Assembly: GCF_023734775.1 (NCBI RefSeq)
Contig: NZ_AP025732.1
Location: 5,702,501-5,766,500, forward strand
Direction: 5' to 3'
Source of the DNA: Nostoc cf. commune SO-36
GTDB taxonomy: Bacteria > Cyanobacteriota > Cyanobacteriia > Cyanobacteriales > Nostocaceae
DNA: 64,000 bases
Of this stretch, positions 20,248 to 31,267 are shown piece by piece. The position numbers and the translations under genes are program-made. Below the pieces are notes generated by a model. The model was not told the origin of the DNA. It saw only the letters and a list, made by a program, of their open reading frames with translations, and made no database searches. Numbering within the stretch: the first letter of the stretch is position 1; every line of letters begins with the position of its first letter.

Positions 20248-20994
20248 ATGACACTATTACAAGATAAAGTTGCAATTGTTACAGGTGCATCACGAGGAAT
20301 TGGGCGTGCGATCGCAATTGAATTAGCCTCACAAGGAGCGATCGCAGTTGTCAATTATGCCAGTTCGAGTGCTGCTGCTGAGGCGGTTGTTACAGAAATT
20401 ACAAGTGCGGGAGGTCAGGCGATCGCTATCCAAGCAGACGTTTCTAAAGGCGATCAAGTAGACGCATTAGTTAACACCGTCATGGAAAAGTTCAGCCGTG
20501 TGGATATCTTAGTTAACAACGCGGGTATTACTCGTGATACACTGCTTTTGCGTTTGAAGCCAGAAGATTGGCAAGCTGTGATAGACCTTAATCTAACTGG
20601 TGTTTTCTTATGTACACGCGCCGTAAGTAAAATTATGCTCAAGCAGCGATCGGGGCGGATTATCAACATTACCTCCGTTGCTGGGCAAATGGGCAACCCA
20701 GGGCAATCAAACTACAGCGCCGCCAAAGCAGGTGTAATCGGCTTCACCAAAAGCGTTGCCAAAGAACTAGCTACTCGTGGGATCACCGTTAACGCCGTCG
20801 CCCCTGGATTCATCTCCACCGACATGACCAGCGACCTCAACAACCCCGAAGATATTCTCAAGTACATCCCACTCGGTCGCTTCGGTCAACCCGAAGAAGT
20901 CGCTGGTATGGTGCGTTTCCTCGCCGCCGATCCCGCCGCCAACTACATCACCGGACAAGTTTTTAATGTCGATGGTGGTATGGTCATGGCGTAA
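20248..20994 (+). CDS. fabG: 3-oxoacyl-[acyl-carrier-protein] reductase
   Basis: 248-residue short-chain dehydrogenase: NADP-binding TGASRGIG at residues 12-19, NNAG near 90, catalytic Ser near 141 (ITSVAGQMG) and YSAAK around 154-158, PGFISTDMT and a C-terminal TGQVFNVDGGM. This is the standard FabG that reduces 3-oxoacyl-ACP in fatty-acid elongation. The start ATG follows GAGGAACATTGA. The gene stands alone; the approximately 320 bases before it separate it from the divergent thioredoxin gene. Confidence 0.92.
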   Translation: MTLLQDKVAIVTGASRGIGRAIAIELASQGAIAVVNYASSSAAAEAVVTEITSAGGQAIAIQADVSKGDQVDALVNTVMEKFSRVDILVNNAGITRDTLLLRLKPEDWQAVIDLNLTGVFLCTRAVSKIMLKQRSGRIINITSVAGQMGNPGQSNYSAAKAGVIGFTKSVAKELATRGITVNAVAPGFISTDMTSDLNNPEDILKYIPLGRFGQPEEVAGMVRFLAADPAANYITGQVFNVDGGMVMA

Positions 20995-21085
20995 ATAGTG
21001 CTGAGTTAGGAGTTAATGATTTTTGTCAATTATTAGTCAATACAGTTCAGTTAAGCATCTCTTTCTTCTCTCTGCGTTCTCTGCG

Positions 21086-21135
21086 CCTTCTCTACGAGAC
21101 GCTACGCGTTGGCGAAAGCCTCTCGTAGAGAAGGC
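21086..21135. repeat. Palindrome with CTTCTCTACGAGA stem
   Basis: GCCTTCTCTACGAGA (21086-21100) pairs with TCTCGTAGAGAAGGC (21121-21135) around a GC-rich loop. It follows the CTCTGCGTTCTCTGCGCC phrase seen in other repeats here and lies after fabG. The reading frame through it is repeat-derived. Confidence 0.6.
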
Positions 21136-21352
21136 GGTAGCCTGCGGCAAGCCGAAGCGTCTACGTAAAAAAAACGACTTTGGTAACAGAGTTTTAGCCT
21201 TAACTGAACCGTATTGCTTTATAGTTGAATAAATTTTTTTGTAAGCTTTACCCCAGTTTTATAGGTTTTGTGTACTAGCTCTCGTAGACATCGCTTCCAT
21301 ACGAAAATAAATCATAGTAGGGCTAGCATTGCAATGCCCACCCTACAAACAA

Positions 21353-22435
21353 TTAAGGCTGTTGACGTATCCTTTGCCAGACAGTAAAGCCCAAAAGAAT
21401 AATAATGCTACTGGCGGTAGCCAGCATCACAGCCAAACTCATACCTTGTATTCTCATCGCCAGCAAGTTGAAAACTAAGGTAATTGACCAAAGGGTAAAC
21501 GCAGCATGGCGCTGGGAGAGTCCCCAAGCAAGTAAGCGGTGGTGCAAGTGGTCTTTGCCAGGAGTACTCAGAGGATTATTTCCTGCTAATAGCCGTCGCA
21601 CAAATACTTGAGTGGTATCTAACACTGGTAACAGTAGAAATAAAACCGTAGGAATTAGCGCATAAATTGTGTTTTGTTGCAGTTTGCCTAAAATACTAGT
21701 TGCTGCCAGCACATAGCCAAAAAAGTATGCTCCGGCATCACCCATAATAATTCGTGAAGGATGAAAGTTATGGCGTAAAAAGCCTAGTGCAGCACCTCCC
21801 AAGGCTGCGAGTACCAAAATTGCTGCTGCACGATTGTTAAATTGGGCTGCAACAGCTAACAAACTCATGGCAGTAATAAAACTAATTCCTCCTGCCAAGC
21901 CATCCATGCCATCCATCAAGTTGATAGCATTAGTAATCCCTACTACCCATAGTACTGTTAGCAATATGGACAGGAACGAGTCGATGGGCGTGCCAAACAG
22001 AACTTTGACGCTGATGCCATTAGCTACCAGCAACAGTGCTGTGACAATTTGTGCCCACAATCGAACAGAGGGCGGTAAGCCAAACTGATCATCGATAAAG
22101 CCCACAAGGACTAATATCGAACCCCCTAACAGAATAGTGAGTACCTGAGCCAATACAGTTTGGAGTTCGATAGGTCGTAATAGGCTAGCTAATACCAGCG
22201 CGGCAATTACACCCGCGTAGATAGCTAACCCCCCTGCGTTGGGTAAAGGTTCTCGGTTGAGTCGCCGTGCGTTGGGTTGATCAGCCCAACCTACCCGCAA
22301 GGCGAATTTGCGTACTGTCGGAATTAAACGCCAAGTTACCAGCCAAGCCAAGAGGAACGTAAATACTACTGCCAACCAGCCGGTGCCGCTAGGTTCGGCA
22401 ATACCAAGGAACTTAAGGGAGTTGTCTAGATTCAT
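21353..22435 (-). CDS. MraY/WecA-family undecaprenyl-phosphate sugar-1-phosphate transferase
   Basis: Integral membrane enzyme of about 360 residues with roughly ten hydrophobic helices. Family motifs: NAGGLAIYAG, the Mg-binding NLMDGMDGLAGG, MGDAGAYFFG and the cytosolic DHLHHRLLAWG (HxHH). Lack of MraY-specific context and overall pattern favour the WecA/TagO branch, which moves GlcNAc-1-P (or similar) to undecaprenyl phosphate to start cell-surface polysaccharide. The ATG at 22435 is the likely start; a TTG 12 bases upstream is possible. It diverges from groEL. Confidence 0.85.
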   Translation of the reverse strand: MNLDNSLKFLGIAEPSGTGWLAVVFTFLLAWLVTWRLIPTVRKFALRVGWADQPNARRLNREPLPNAGGLAIYAGVIAALVLASLLRPIELQTVLAQVLTILLGGSILVLVGFIDDQFGLPPSVRLWAQIVTALLLVANGISVKVLFGTPIDSFLSILLTVLWVVGITNAINLMDGMDGLAGGISFITAMSLLAVAAQFNNRAAAILVLAALGGAALGFLRHNFHPSRIIMGDAGAYFFGYVLAATSILGKLQQNTIYALIPTVLFLLLPVLDTTQVFVRRLLAGNNPLSTPGKDHLHHRLLAWGLSQRHAAFTLWSITLVFNLLAMRIQGMSLAVMLATASSIIILLGFTVWQRIRQQP

Positions 22436-22533
22436 CTCCCAATTCAAGCATTACTGCCTGTATCTAATATGAGCATCACCTGTATATTAATCAATTTTTT
22501 TATTTCCATTTGTAACTTGAGCCGCTTGGGAGA

Positions 22534-22560
22534 TTAGCACTCTGGCGCTGTGAGTGCTAA
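22534..22560 (+). promoter_or_regulatory. CIRCE operator (HrcA site)
   Basis: TTAGCACTC, nine bases, GAGTGCTAA: a perfect match to the CIRCE inverted repeat. It ends 32 bases before the groEL start, where bound HrcA repressor would block transcription until heat shock. Confidence 0.95.
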
Positions 22561-22589
22561 ATTGTCTAATGGAAGCGCTGGAGAAATAA

Positions 22590-24275
<1,686 letters not shown>

Positions 24276-24306
24276 CTTCTGCTCACCCAGATAAATATTT
24301 TTTCAG

Positions 24307-24338
24307 CAGTTTGTCTTACCAAGGCAAACTGTTTTTTT
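24307..24338 (+). terminator. Intrinsic terminator of groEL
   Basis: CAGTTTGTCTT pairs with AAGGCAAACTG (one G-U) over a three-base loop, followed by seven T. It begins 32 bases after the stop. Confidence 0.9.
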
Positions 24339-24445
24339 ATACTTACCATTGCTGATTCAGAAGCAATATGTTATCTGTATTGCTGTTAACTCATTGAACG
24401 TAAATAAACTTACAGCAGTTTTCATCTATTTAAACCACACATATC

Positions 24446-24474
24446 GTAGGGGCACAGCATTGCTGTGCCCTTAC
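24446..24474. repeat. GTAGGGGCACA palindrome
   Basis: GTAGGGGCACAGCA and TGCTGTGCCCTTAC form a near-perfect hairpin. The same phrase forms the arms of the nested elements at 1882-2113 and 44320-44562 and recurs as a solo hairpin at 39849-39879. Confidence 0.8.
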
Positions 24475-24646
24475 AACTGAATATTAACAAAATGTTGATG
24501 ACCAAATTAGCAACCTAAATAATTGATTAATCTAGAAATTGCCGTCTTTATATTAATTTTTGTAAAATTATGTGTAATCGGTTATTAGTCATTAGCCAAT
24601 TATTTTTACTAATGACTAATGACTAATAACTATTAGGTAATATTGC

Positions 24647-25789
24647 ATGGCACGAAAACTGAGTCGCCTTCCCAAAATAATCAGCAAGCTATATGAAGAT
24701 GAGTTCTATCACCAACCAGGGGCTATACCTGGAACCATTTTTATTGATGCAGATGCTCCACCACCGGTAATTTTTTTGATTGACTATAACCAAACCAATT
24801 TGATCCGCAAACAAATAGCGACTCCAGAAGAATGTATCCCTTATCTGGACAGGGAATCGATTTCTTGGGTAGATGTACAAGGTTTAGGCAGTCAAGATAT
24901 ATTACAACGATTAGGTCAGGTTTTTGAATTACATCCTCTAGTTTTAGAAGATATAGTCAATGTGCCAGAGCGTCCCAAAACAGAGGATTATGAAGACCAA
25001 TTGCTATTCATTGCCCGCATGGTAGTACCAAAGGAAAGAACATGTGGTTTTCACAGCGAGCAAGTGAGTTTGATATTAGGGAAAAATTATTTGCTGACAG
25101 TACAAGAGGAACCAGAACATGATTGCTTTGAAGCGGTGCGATCGCGAATTGAAAAAAACAAAGGGATCATCCGTAAACAGGGAGCAGATTATTTAGCTTA
25201 TGCTCTGTTAGATGCAATTATTGATGGATTTTTCCCAGTACTAGAGCTTTATGGGGAGCGAATCGAAGAGTTAGAAGAGGAGGTAATAGTTAAACCTACT
25301 CCACAAACACTACAAAATATTTATCAAATTAGGCGAGAATTACTGCAACTACGTCGTGCTATCTGGCCCCAGCGAGATGCAATTAATGCCTTAATTCGAG
25401 ATGCTCCCGATTTGATTAGTGAAGAAGTGCGAATCTACTTGCGAGATTGTTATGACCACACAGTGCAAGTAATGGATATGGTAGAAACTTATCGAGAACT
25501 AGCATCTGGGTTAATGGATGTGTATCTTTCGGCGGTGAGTAATAAAATGAATGAAATCATGAAGGTACTAACAATAGTTTCAACAATTTTTATTCCACTA
25601 ACTTTTATTGCCGGAATATATGGTATGAATTTCAATACTGAAAAATCGCCATATAATATGCCTGAACTGAATTGGTATTGGGGTTATCCACTTTGTTGGG
25701 CAGTAATGTTAGCGATCGCACTTGGTTTGCTATTCTTTTTTTGGCGACGAGGCTGGCTGCAAAATTCTGTAACCATCAAGCGTAATTAA
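24647..25789 (+). CDS. corA: CorA-type magnesium/cobalt channel
   Basis: 380 residues: a cytosolic N-terminal domain (SWVDVQGLGSQDILQRLG, HPLVLEDIVN), long helices, and two C-terminal membrane segments. The CorA signature YGMNF has GMN at residues 326-328 at the end of the first membrane helix, and the basic C-terminus WRRGWLQ follows the second. It acts as a pentameric Mg2+ (and Co2+/Ni2+) channel. The upstream region carries ATTAGTCATTAG-like repeats near 24580-24630. Confidence 0.92.
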   Translation: MARKLSRLPKIISKLYEDEFYHQPGAIPGTIFIDADAPPPVIFLIDYNQTNLIRKQIATPEECIPYLDRESISWVDVQGLGSQDILQRLGQVFELHPLVLEDIVNVPERPKTEDYEDQLLFIARMVVPKERTCGFHSEQVSLILGKNYLLTVQEEPEHDCFEAVRSRIEKNKGIIRKQGADYLAYALLDAIIDGFFPVLELYGERIEELEEEVIVKPTPQTLQNIYQIRRELLQLRRAIWPQRDAINALIRDAPDLISEEVRIYLRDCYDHTVQVMDMVETYRELASGLMDVYLSAVSNKMNEIMKVLTIVSTIFIPLTFIAGIYGMNFNTEKSPYNMPELNWYWGYPLCWAVMLAIALGLLFFFWRRGWLQNSVTIKRN

Positions 25790-25853
25790 AAATTTTAGAT
25801 TAACGATAAGTAAAATCTACATTCATTAGCACCGGGAGTTAATATTTTAAGTT

Positions 25854-26549
25854 ATGAGGAGTAGCGACCAGAATTTAGTAGTTTTAACGATTTATATTAT
25901 CGGTGTTTCCTACATTTTTAACCGCATGGTTGAATCCATCGATGATCAAATTAAGTTTGAGTTTAAAAAAGGAATCGTTGATGAGCAACTCAAAGAAAAC
26001 AATCTCGACGATAAAATTGGGATTTCTTTTAAACTCAAATCCTCATACCCAATTGACGATTTGAAAGATTTAGGAATTAGCATTGAAAATAAATCGGATA
26101 ATGTTGCCGTATACGTTGACTGGGACAATAGCTCTTTAGTCGTTGAACATAGCAAACAATCGCGCCGCGTAATTCGGAAATCACCAGACTTAACCCGCGA
26201 CTTAGCAGTACCCCAAAGTCCTAGCTTAATTGCCCCTAAGAAAACACTTTCGGAAACGGTGACAGCAGAAGATGTATTCGAGCGCGATCAAGTAGCTGGA
26301 ACCTATTCAGCTAAAAAACCATTAATTGATATCAATGGGCTACAAAAAGGTCAAAAAAAGTTATACAACGACTTTATTAACAGAAGAAAAGAGTTGGACT
26401 TTTCCTTGCAACTGGTACTAAGGATATCTGAAGTGCGTTTAGGTCTAGCTCCAGGTCGTGATTTTCCTCCCATTAGTATTATCAATTGTCCTTTCACAGT
26501 CAGGAAACTACCTTGGACTTACGCTCTACCTTGGAATAAAAAAAAGTAA
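25854..26549 (+). CDS. Hypothetical protein downstream of corA
   Basis: 231 residues, family not recognised. A short hydrophobic stretch (LVVLTIYIIGVSYIFN, residues 8-23) may anchor it; the rest is soluble and mixed, with YPIDDLKDLGISIENKSDNV and VYVDWDNSSLVVE, suggesting a beta-rich domain, and a conserved-looking end (RDFPPISIINCPFTVRKLPW). It starts 64 bases after corA on the same strand and ends just before rnpB. Co-transcription with corA is possible but unproven. Confidence 0.6.
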   Translation: MRSSDQNLVVLTIYIIGVSYIFNRMVESIDDQIKFEFKKGIVDEQLKENNLDDKIGISFKLKSSYPIDDLKDLGISIENKSDNVAVYVDWDNSSLVVEHSKQSRRVIRKSPDLTRDLAVPQSPSLIAPKKTLSETVTAEDVFERDQVAGTYSAKKPLIDINGLQKGQKKLYNDFINRRKELDFSLQLVLRISEVRLGLAPGRDFPPISIINCPFTVRKLPWTYALPWNKKK

Positions 26550-26594
26550 TGCCATGTCAACATACTACGTCAACCAAAGATTACACTGGATCTA

Positions 26595-27025
26595 AGGAGA
26601 GAGTAGGCGCAGGTGGTTGCAGATCAGTCATAGTTACTGGTTTGAGGAAAGTCCGGACTCCCGAAAGACCAAACTTGCTGGATAACGTCCAGTGCGAGCG
26701 ATCGTGAGGATAGTGCCACAGAAAGATACCGCCAGATCAATTAAAAATTAAAAATTAAAAATGTAAAATGAACAATTTTTAATTTTTAATTTTACATTTT
26801 TAATTGTTCTGGTAAGGGTGCAAAGGTGCGGTAAGAGCGCACCAGCAGTATCGAGAGGTGCTGGCTCGGTAAACCCCGGTTGGGAGCAAGGCGATAGGAA
26901 CTACGGTTGGTCTTTTACCAGTTCCGCTCAATGAGAGCCGCTTGAGGCGTTTGGTAACAAACGTCCCAGATAGATAACTGCCCTCGCAAGAGAACAGAAC
27001 CCGGCTTATGTCCTGCTCTCTCCCC
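26595..27025 (+). ncRNA. rnpB: RNase P RNA
   Basis: Catalytic RNA of RNase P, which trims tRNA 5' ends. Conserved core blocks are all present: GAGGAAAGTCCGGACTCC near 26643, AGTGCCACAGAAA near 26732, GGTAAACCCCGG near 26870, GAGCAAGGCGATAGGAAC near 26884, and CAGATAGATAACTGCC near 26968, AGAACAGAACCCGGCTTATG near 26990. The terminal AGAGAG/CTCTCT pairing gives P1. Ends are estimated from P1. The P12 arm is enlarged by a heptamer repeat, a trait described for heterocyst-forming cyanobacteria. Confidence 0.96.
26739..26808 (+). repeat. Heptameric STRR in the P12 arm of rnpB
   Basis: Tandem ATTAAAA units and their mirror image (TTTTTAATTTTTAATTTTAC) fold into one long AT-only hairpin that extends P12. 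The repeat is therefore symmetric and does not disturb the flanking core. Confidence 0.85.
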
Positions 27026-27126
27026 CCTTTATTTAGTGCTGAGTTAGGAGTCAGAAGTAAGTATTTTTCCCCTGCCTCCCCTGCCCCATGCCCTCAATGC
27101 CCCTTGCCCCCTGCCCCCTGCCCTCA

Positions 27127-27846
27127 ATGCCCCTTGCTTATCCACGCCGTCAGCGGCAACTCGAAAGTTTAGTCCAAAAATTAGGTTTGCCTCTAGAAGC
27201 ACCTATAAAGTGGGAACTGCTGGATTTAGCCCTAACTCATCCCACTGTCTCTGATTCGGCAAATTATGAACAACTTGAGTTTGTTGGCGATGCAGTGGTG
27301 CGGCTGGTGTCGGCTGTTGTGTTATGGGAAAATTATCCTGATTGTCCAGTAGGGGATTTTGCGGCAATTCGTTCGGTGTTGGTGAGCGATCGCATCCTCG
27401 CCCAATTGGCCAGAGTTTATGGTTTGGAGTTATACTTACTAGTCGCTGGTAGTGCTACCGCCGATAAAGTTGGTCAGGAGTCACGACTAGCAGATTCCTT
27501 TGAAGCAGTTTTGGGTGCGCTTTACTTAAGTACTCAAAATCTGGAATTGATCCGCTCTTGGCTAGATCCCCACTTCCACCAACTAGCAACAGAAATTCGC
27601 CTCGATCCTGCCAGACTTAATTACAAAGCTGCTCTCCAAGAATGGACTCAGGCACAATTCAAAGTTTTACCAGAGTATCGGGTTGTGGAAGTCAGTCAAC
27701 CGCATCGCAATCAAGAACGTTTTATGGCTGAAGTGTGGCTGCACGGAAACAAGCTAGGAGTTGGTAAAGGACGCTCGATCAAAACTGCTGAACAAGCCGC
27801 AGCTAAGGTAGCTTTTTTAGCAATTCCTAAACCGGAAATACCCTAA
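27127..27846 (+). CDS. rnc: Ribonuclease III
   Basis: About 239 residues: RNase III domain with the signature YEQLEFVGDAVVRL (residues 47-60) and DSFEAVLGALYLS, then a dsRNA-binding domain (YKAALQEWTQAQFKVLPEY to GRSIKTAEQAAAKVAF). It processes rRNA and other structured RNAs. An ATG 39 bases upstream would add a Met/Pro/Leu-rich peptide encoded by CCCCTGCCC-type repeats; I take the ATG at 27127, where family similarity begins. It directly follows rnpB on the same strand, so two RNA-processing genes are neighbours. Confidence 0.9.
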   Translation: MPLAYPRRQRQLESLVQKLGLPLEAPIKWELLDLALTHPTVSDSANYEQLEFVGDAVVRLVSAVVLWENYPDCPVGDFAAIRSVLVSDRILAQLARVYGLELYLLVAGSATADKVGQESRLADSFEAVLGALYLSTQNLELIRSWLDPHFHQLATEIRLDPARLNYKAALQEWTQAQFKVLPEYRVVEVSQPHRNQERFMAEVWLHGNKLGVGKGRSIKTAEQAAAKVAFLAIPKPEIP

Positions 27847-27918
27847 ACCAAAAATAGTGTTGATAAACTGATAACTCATGTGGTTGTCAGTGGTCATTTG
27901 TCCCTAGTCCCTTGCATA

Positions 27919-27957
27919 CTAATGACAAATGACAAATGACAAATGACAAATGACAAA
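27919..27957 (+). repeat. Heptamer tandem repeat (ATGACAA)n
   Basis: About five units of ATGACAA. The last unit supplies the ATG of the oxidoreductase at 27950; since seven is not a multiple of three, the other ATGs fall in different frames, except at every third unit. Confidence 0.85.
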
Positions 27958-29014
27958 CCAAATTAAAATTGCTGTCATCGGAGTTGGGCGTTGGGGAGTG
28001 CATCTGCTGAGAAATTTCTTAGCACATCCTTTGGTAAATGTAGTTGCTGTAGTAGACCCGCATCCAGAGCGATTAGTGGCGATAAAGCAGCAGTTTAACT
28101 TAGATGATCGTGTACTATTAACAACGCAATGGGAAGAGTTAAAGAAAGTGCCAGGGTTGACGGGAGTGGCGATCGCAACTCCAGCTACCACCCACTATGC
28201 TTTAGTTAAAGACTCTCTCCAAAAGGGATATCATGTTTTAGCTGAAAAACCCCTAACTCTCAACCCAGCAGAATGTCGGGAACTTTGCCAGTTGGCAAAG
28301 CAGCATCATTTAATACTTATGGTTGACCATACTTATTTATTTCACCCAGCAGTTGAGCGAGGAAAAACTGTAGTACAGGCGGGTAAATTAGGTTATTTAC
28401 GCTATGGTTACGCTACCCGCACCCATTTAGGGCCTGTTCGGCAAGATGTTGATGCGCTGTGGGACTTAGCCATTCACGATATTGCTATCTTTAACGCTTG
28501 GCTGGGTCAAATTCCTCTGAAAGTACAAGCGACGGGTACAGTGTGGCTACAAGGGGAGGGGAGTGAAAAAATGGCCTACTCCCCATCTCAAGGACTAGCT
28601 GATTTAGTATGGCTGACACTAACATACCCAAATGGCTTTCAAGCTTATATTCACCTCTGCTGGCTGAATCCTGATAAACAGAGACGACTGGGGATTGTCG
28701 GAAGCCTTGGCAGTTTGATTTTTGATGAAATGTCACTATTATCACCTCTCACCCTGCTACATGGGGAGTTTGAACAGCAGGGCAATCAATTTATTCCTGT
28801 TAATCAAAGGCAGGTGGTGCTGGAATTAGAATCAGGGGAACCATTGGCGCGAGTTTGCGATCGCTTTATTGTCTCTATTCTTAACGATACTCCCCCAGAG
28901 GTTTCATCGGGCTGGGTAGGCACTGAGTTAGTAGAAATTCTTACGGCTCTAACATCATCCCTTGAGCAAGGTGGCAAACCTGTTTTTTTAAACGATAGTT
29001 TCAGTGACTCTTGA
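27950..29014 (+). CDS. Gfo/Idh/MocA-family oxidoreductase
   Basis: 354 residues. N-terminal Rossmann fold: IAVIGVGRWGVHLL with GVGRWG at residues 11-16; the family Glu-Lys-Pro appears as VLAEKPLTL, and DLAIHDIAIFNAWLG supplies the catalytic-region His/Asp. Such enzymes oxidise or reduce sugars or related compounds with NAD(P); the substrate here cannot be read. The start codon lies in a heptamer repeat, with no usual ribosome-binding site before it, so translation initiation may depend on repeat number. Confidence 0.85.
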   Translation: MTNQIKIAVIGVGRWGVHLLRNFLAHPLVNVVAVVDPHPERLVAIKQQFNLDDRVLLTTQWEELKKVPGLTGVAIATPATTHYALVKDSLQKGYHVLAEKPLTLNPAECRELCQLAKQHHLILMVDHTYLFHPAVERGKTVVQAGKLGYLRYGYATRTHLGPVRQDVDALWDLAIHDIAIFNAWLGQIPLKVQATGTVWLQGEGSEKMAYSPSQGLADLVWLTLTYPNGFQAYIHLCWLNPDKQRRLGIVGSLGSLIFDEMSLLSPLTLLHGEFEQQGNQFIPVNQRQVVLELESGEPLARVCDRFIVSILNDTPPEVSSGWVGTELVEILTALTSSLEQGGKPVFLNDSFSDS

Positions 29015-29137
29015 ATTATGGAATTCTGGCTAAATTAGGGACTTCCAAAAAAAACTAATTATCCCAAATTGTTTGTACCTTTCTTGGTAGCACAGATGTA
29101 CATCTCTACGATGAGATGTTTTTCTAATATAAGTCTC

Positions 29138-31267
29138 TTACCTCTTGACAGTCCCATTCGCACAAACTCCCCCTTTTGGAAGACTTACCAAGATAGTTTG
29201 CAAGGGCGAAAGACGGATCTCACAAGTCTCCTTCCCAAGTAAAACCAGGGACTTCGGCAACATCTCTTTGTCTACCTCTGCTTTCACAGATTTGTTGTTC
29301 CCCAAAGAAGGACTTACACCAGACTCTTGTCGGCTAGGGTAATTGCTTGCTTTTACGCCCTCATTCCCAGAGGAAAACTCAAGATCCCCTACGTTTTCTT
29401 CTTTCTTGGGAACAGCTAACAGCGAGATATCAATCAAAGGTAAAGTAATTTTCAGTGTTGTACCTTGATAAAGCCCTGCACTCTCAAGAGTAATGCTGCC
29501 TCCCATGAGTTCGATTAAGTTTCGTGAAATTGCTAATCCCAATCCAGTACCTTCAAACTGGCGCGTGGTTGTGCCATTCACCATTACAAAGGGGCGAAAT
29601 AGCTTGTGCTGTTGAGTTGGATCAATCCCTATACCTGTATCTTTAACAGCGACTACCACCTGAGATTGACCACCACTAGATTGAATCTCTGTACTAATGG
29701 TAATACTTCCTGTATCGGTGAACTTAGTGGCGTTGCCGATAACATTAATCAGCACCTGCTTCAGTTTTGCCCCGTCTGCTTTAATTGGTATCGGTTGGGG
29801 ATCTAGCTCACATTTCAACTGTAAGCCTTTTTGTTGAACATTAACTGATTGTAAATTAATCACCTCTAACAATGTTTGTCGGAGGTCAATAGGTGTGGAA
29901 ACAACTGAAAGCTTACCTGCTTCGATTTTAGAAATGTCGAGTAAATCATTAATAATACCTAGCAAGTGAATCGTTGTTTCATCGGCACGCTTGAGAAAGT
30001 CCATTTCTTCTTCCCGGTCATCACATAAGCCATCTTCAACCAGGCGAATACAGTTAATAATAATATTTAATGGGTTTCTTAATTCATGGGAAGTCGTAGC
30101 CAGAAACTGGCTTTTAATCTGGTTAGCGGTTTTTGCTTCTTTCCAAGCTATTTCTAGTTCTTCTGACCCAGCTTTGAGCCGTTCTACCATTTGGTCTAAG
30201 GCTTGGGCTAGTTGATTGAATTCCCGGATTTGAAAATTGTGCGGAACTGGTTGTGCAGCGTGGTGAGAGTGAATATTGAGGGCATAATCTCGCAGTTCTT
30301 CTACAGGGCGTGCCAAGTAAGGAGCTAAATATAGAGATGCTAACAAACTTGCACCAATCAACCCAACTGTCAAAACGATGAGAATTAGTTTGATTTCCTC
30401 TAAACCAAAAAGCGCATTTTCGACACTAGTAATAGCTAAAACTATCCATTTTTCCTGTTGCTGTTGGCTGAGTGGATTTGTAATAGCTGTATAGCCAGCT
30501 ACTAATTCTTTGCCATCTGTAAAAGACAAATTTATGGAATCGTTTCGTCCGGCGATGGCATTTTTAATTATGCTTTTGAACTGAGAAGCATAAGGGTGCT
30601 GACTGATATTAGTTCCCACCCACTCTGTGAATGGGTGCGCCAAAATTGTGCCATCTTCAGCAATCACTACCATAGCGCCTGTGAGCGATCCCGGCGCATT
30701 TCTGGTTTGTTGGTACAATGCAGACTGAATACTTAAGCTGTAAACTGAATTTTTTCGGTTATCGGAGACTGGTGCAGATAACACTACTTGCAGTTGATTT
30801 TGTGTGTTTCTTTTGCCAGTTCTTCCTGTCTTTGACGGAAAGATTGTTTTGACATCAATTCCTTCATTAGGTAAAGGTGATGTCACTTCTTTGATAGGTT
30901 GATCCCCGCAGCTACTGGCAATTATTTTCTGGTTGAGGAGGTTTGTTAATTGGATGCACTCAATACTTGCTGGAAGTTGTTGCCTAAACTGCGTGAGAAT
31001 TTCTTGTTCTTGTATGGGCGAACCTGAAGGAATCACAGTCGTTTTACTTACACTCAGCAAATTAGCTTTTAAGATAGCGATCGCATCTCCAATTCTTTCC
31101 CCTTTACTGATGGCGCTTTCTGTTAAATTTTGACGTGCAGTTCCTAATATACTAGAACGTGCCTTATTTAAGGCAACAATCTCGCCTATAAGTAAAACTG
31201 GGACAAACAGAAGCAATATTCTCGTTACTAAAATTCGACGAAAGGAAGATTGGCGGGAATTAGTCAT
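29138..31267 (-). CDS. Membrane sensor histidine kinase
   Basis: 709 residues from the ATG at 31267. Membrane helix 1 (about 11-33); a periplasmic dCache-like sensor (about 34-290, with GAMVVIAEDGTILAHP); helix 2 (about 292-314); HAMP linker; HisKA with phospho-accepting His394 in FLATTSHELRNPLN; HATPase_c with NVIGNATKFTDTGS, DTGIGI and EGTGLGLAIS. The last 85 or so residues are low-complexity and may be disordered. No response regulator is adjacent. A more upstream ATG (31315) would add a Cys-rich tail before the first helix and is less likely. Confidence 0.9.
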   Translation of the reverse strand: MTNSRQSSFRRILVTRILLLFVPVLLIGEIVALNKARSSILGTARQNLTESAISKGERIGDAIAILKANLLSVSKTTVIPSGSPIQEQEILTQFRQQLPASIECIQLTNLLNQKIIASSCGDQPIKEVTSPLPNEGIDVKTIFPSKTGRTGKRNTQNQLQVVLSAPVSDNRKNSVYSLSIQSALYQQTRNAPGSLTGAMVVIAEDGTILAHPFTEWVGTNISQHPYASQFKSIIKNAIAGRNDSINLSFTDGKELVAGYTAITNPLSQQQQEKWIVLAITSVENALFGLEEIKLILIVLTVGLIGASLLASLYLAPYLARPVEELRDYALNIHSHHAAQPVPHNFQIREFNQLAQALDQMVERLKAGSEELEIAWKEAKTANQIKSQFLATTSHELRNPLNIIINCIRLVEDGLCDDREEEMDFLKRADETTIHLLGIINDLLDISKIEAGKLSVVSTPIDLRQTLLEVINLQSVNVQQKGLQLKCELDPQPIPIKADGAKLKQVLINVIGNATKFTDTGSITISTEIQSSGGQSQVVVAVKDTGIGIDPTQQHKLFRPFVMVNGTTTRQFEGTGLGLAISRNLIELMGGSITLESAGLYQGTTLKITLPLIDISLLAVPKKEENVGDLEFSSGNEGVKASNYPSRQESGVSPSLGNNKSVKAEVDKEMLPKSLVLLGKETCEIRLSPLQTILVSLPKGGVCANGTVKR

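Noticed and set aside
21023..21232. 69-codon frame after fabG
   Set aside because: Runs through the CTTCTCTACGAGA palindrome and low-complexity repeat.
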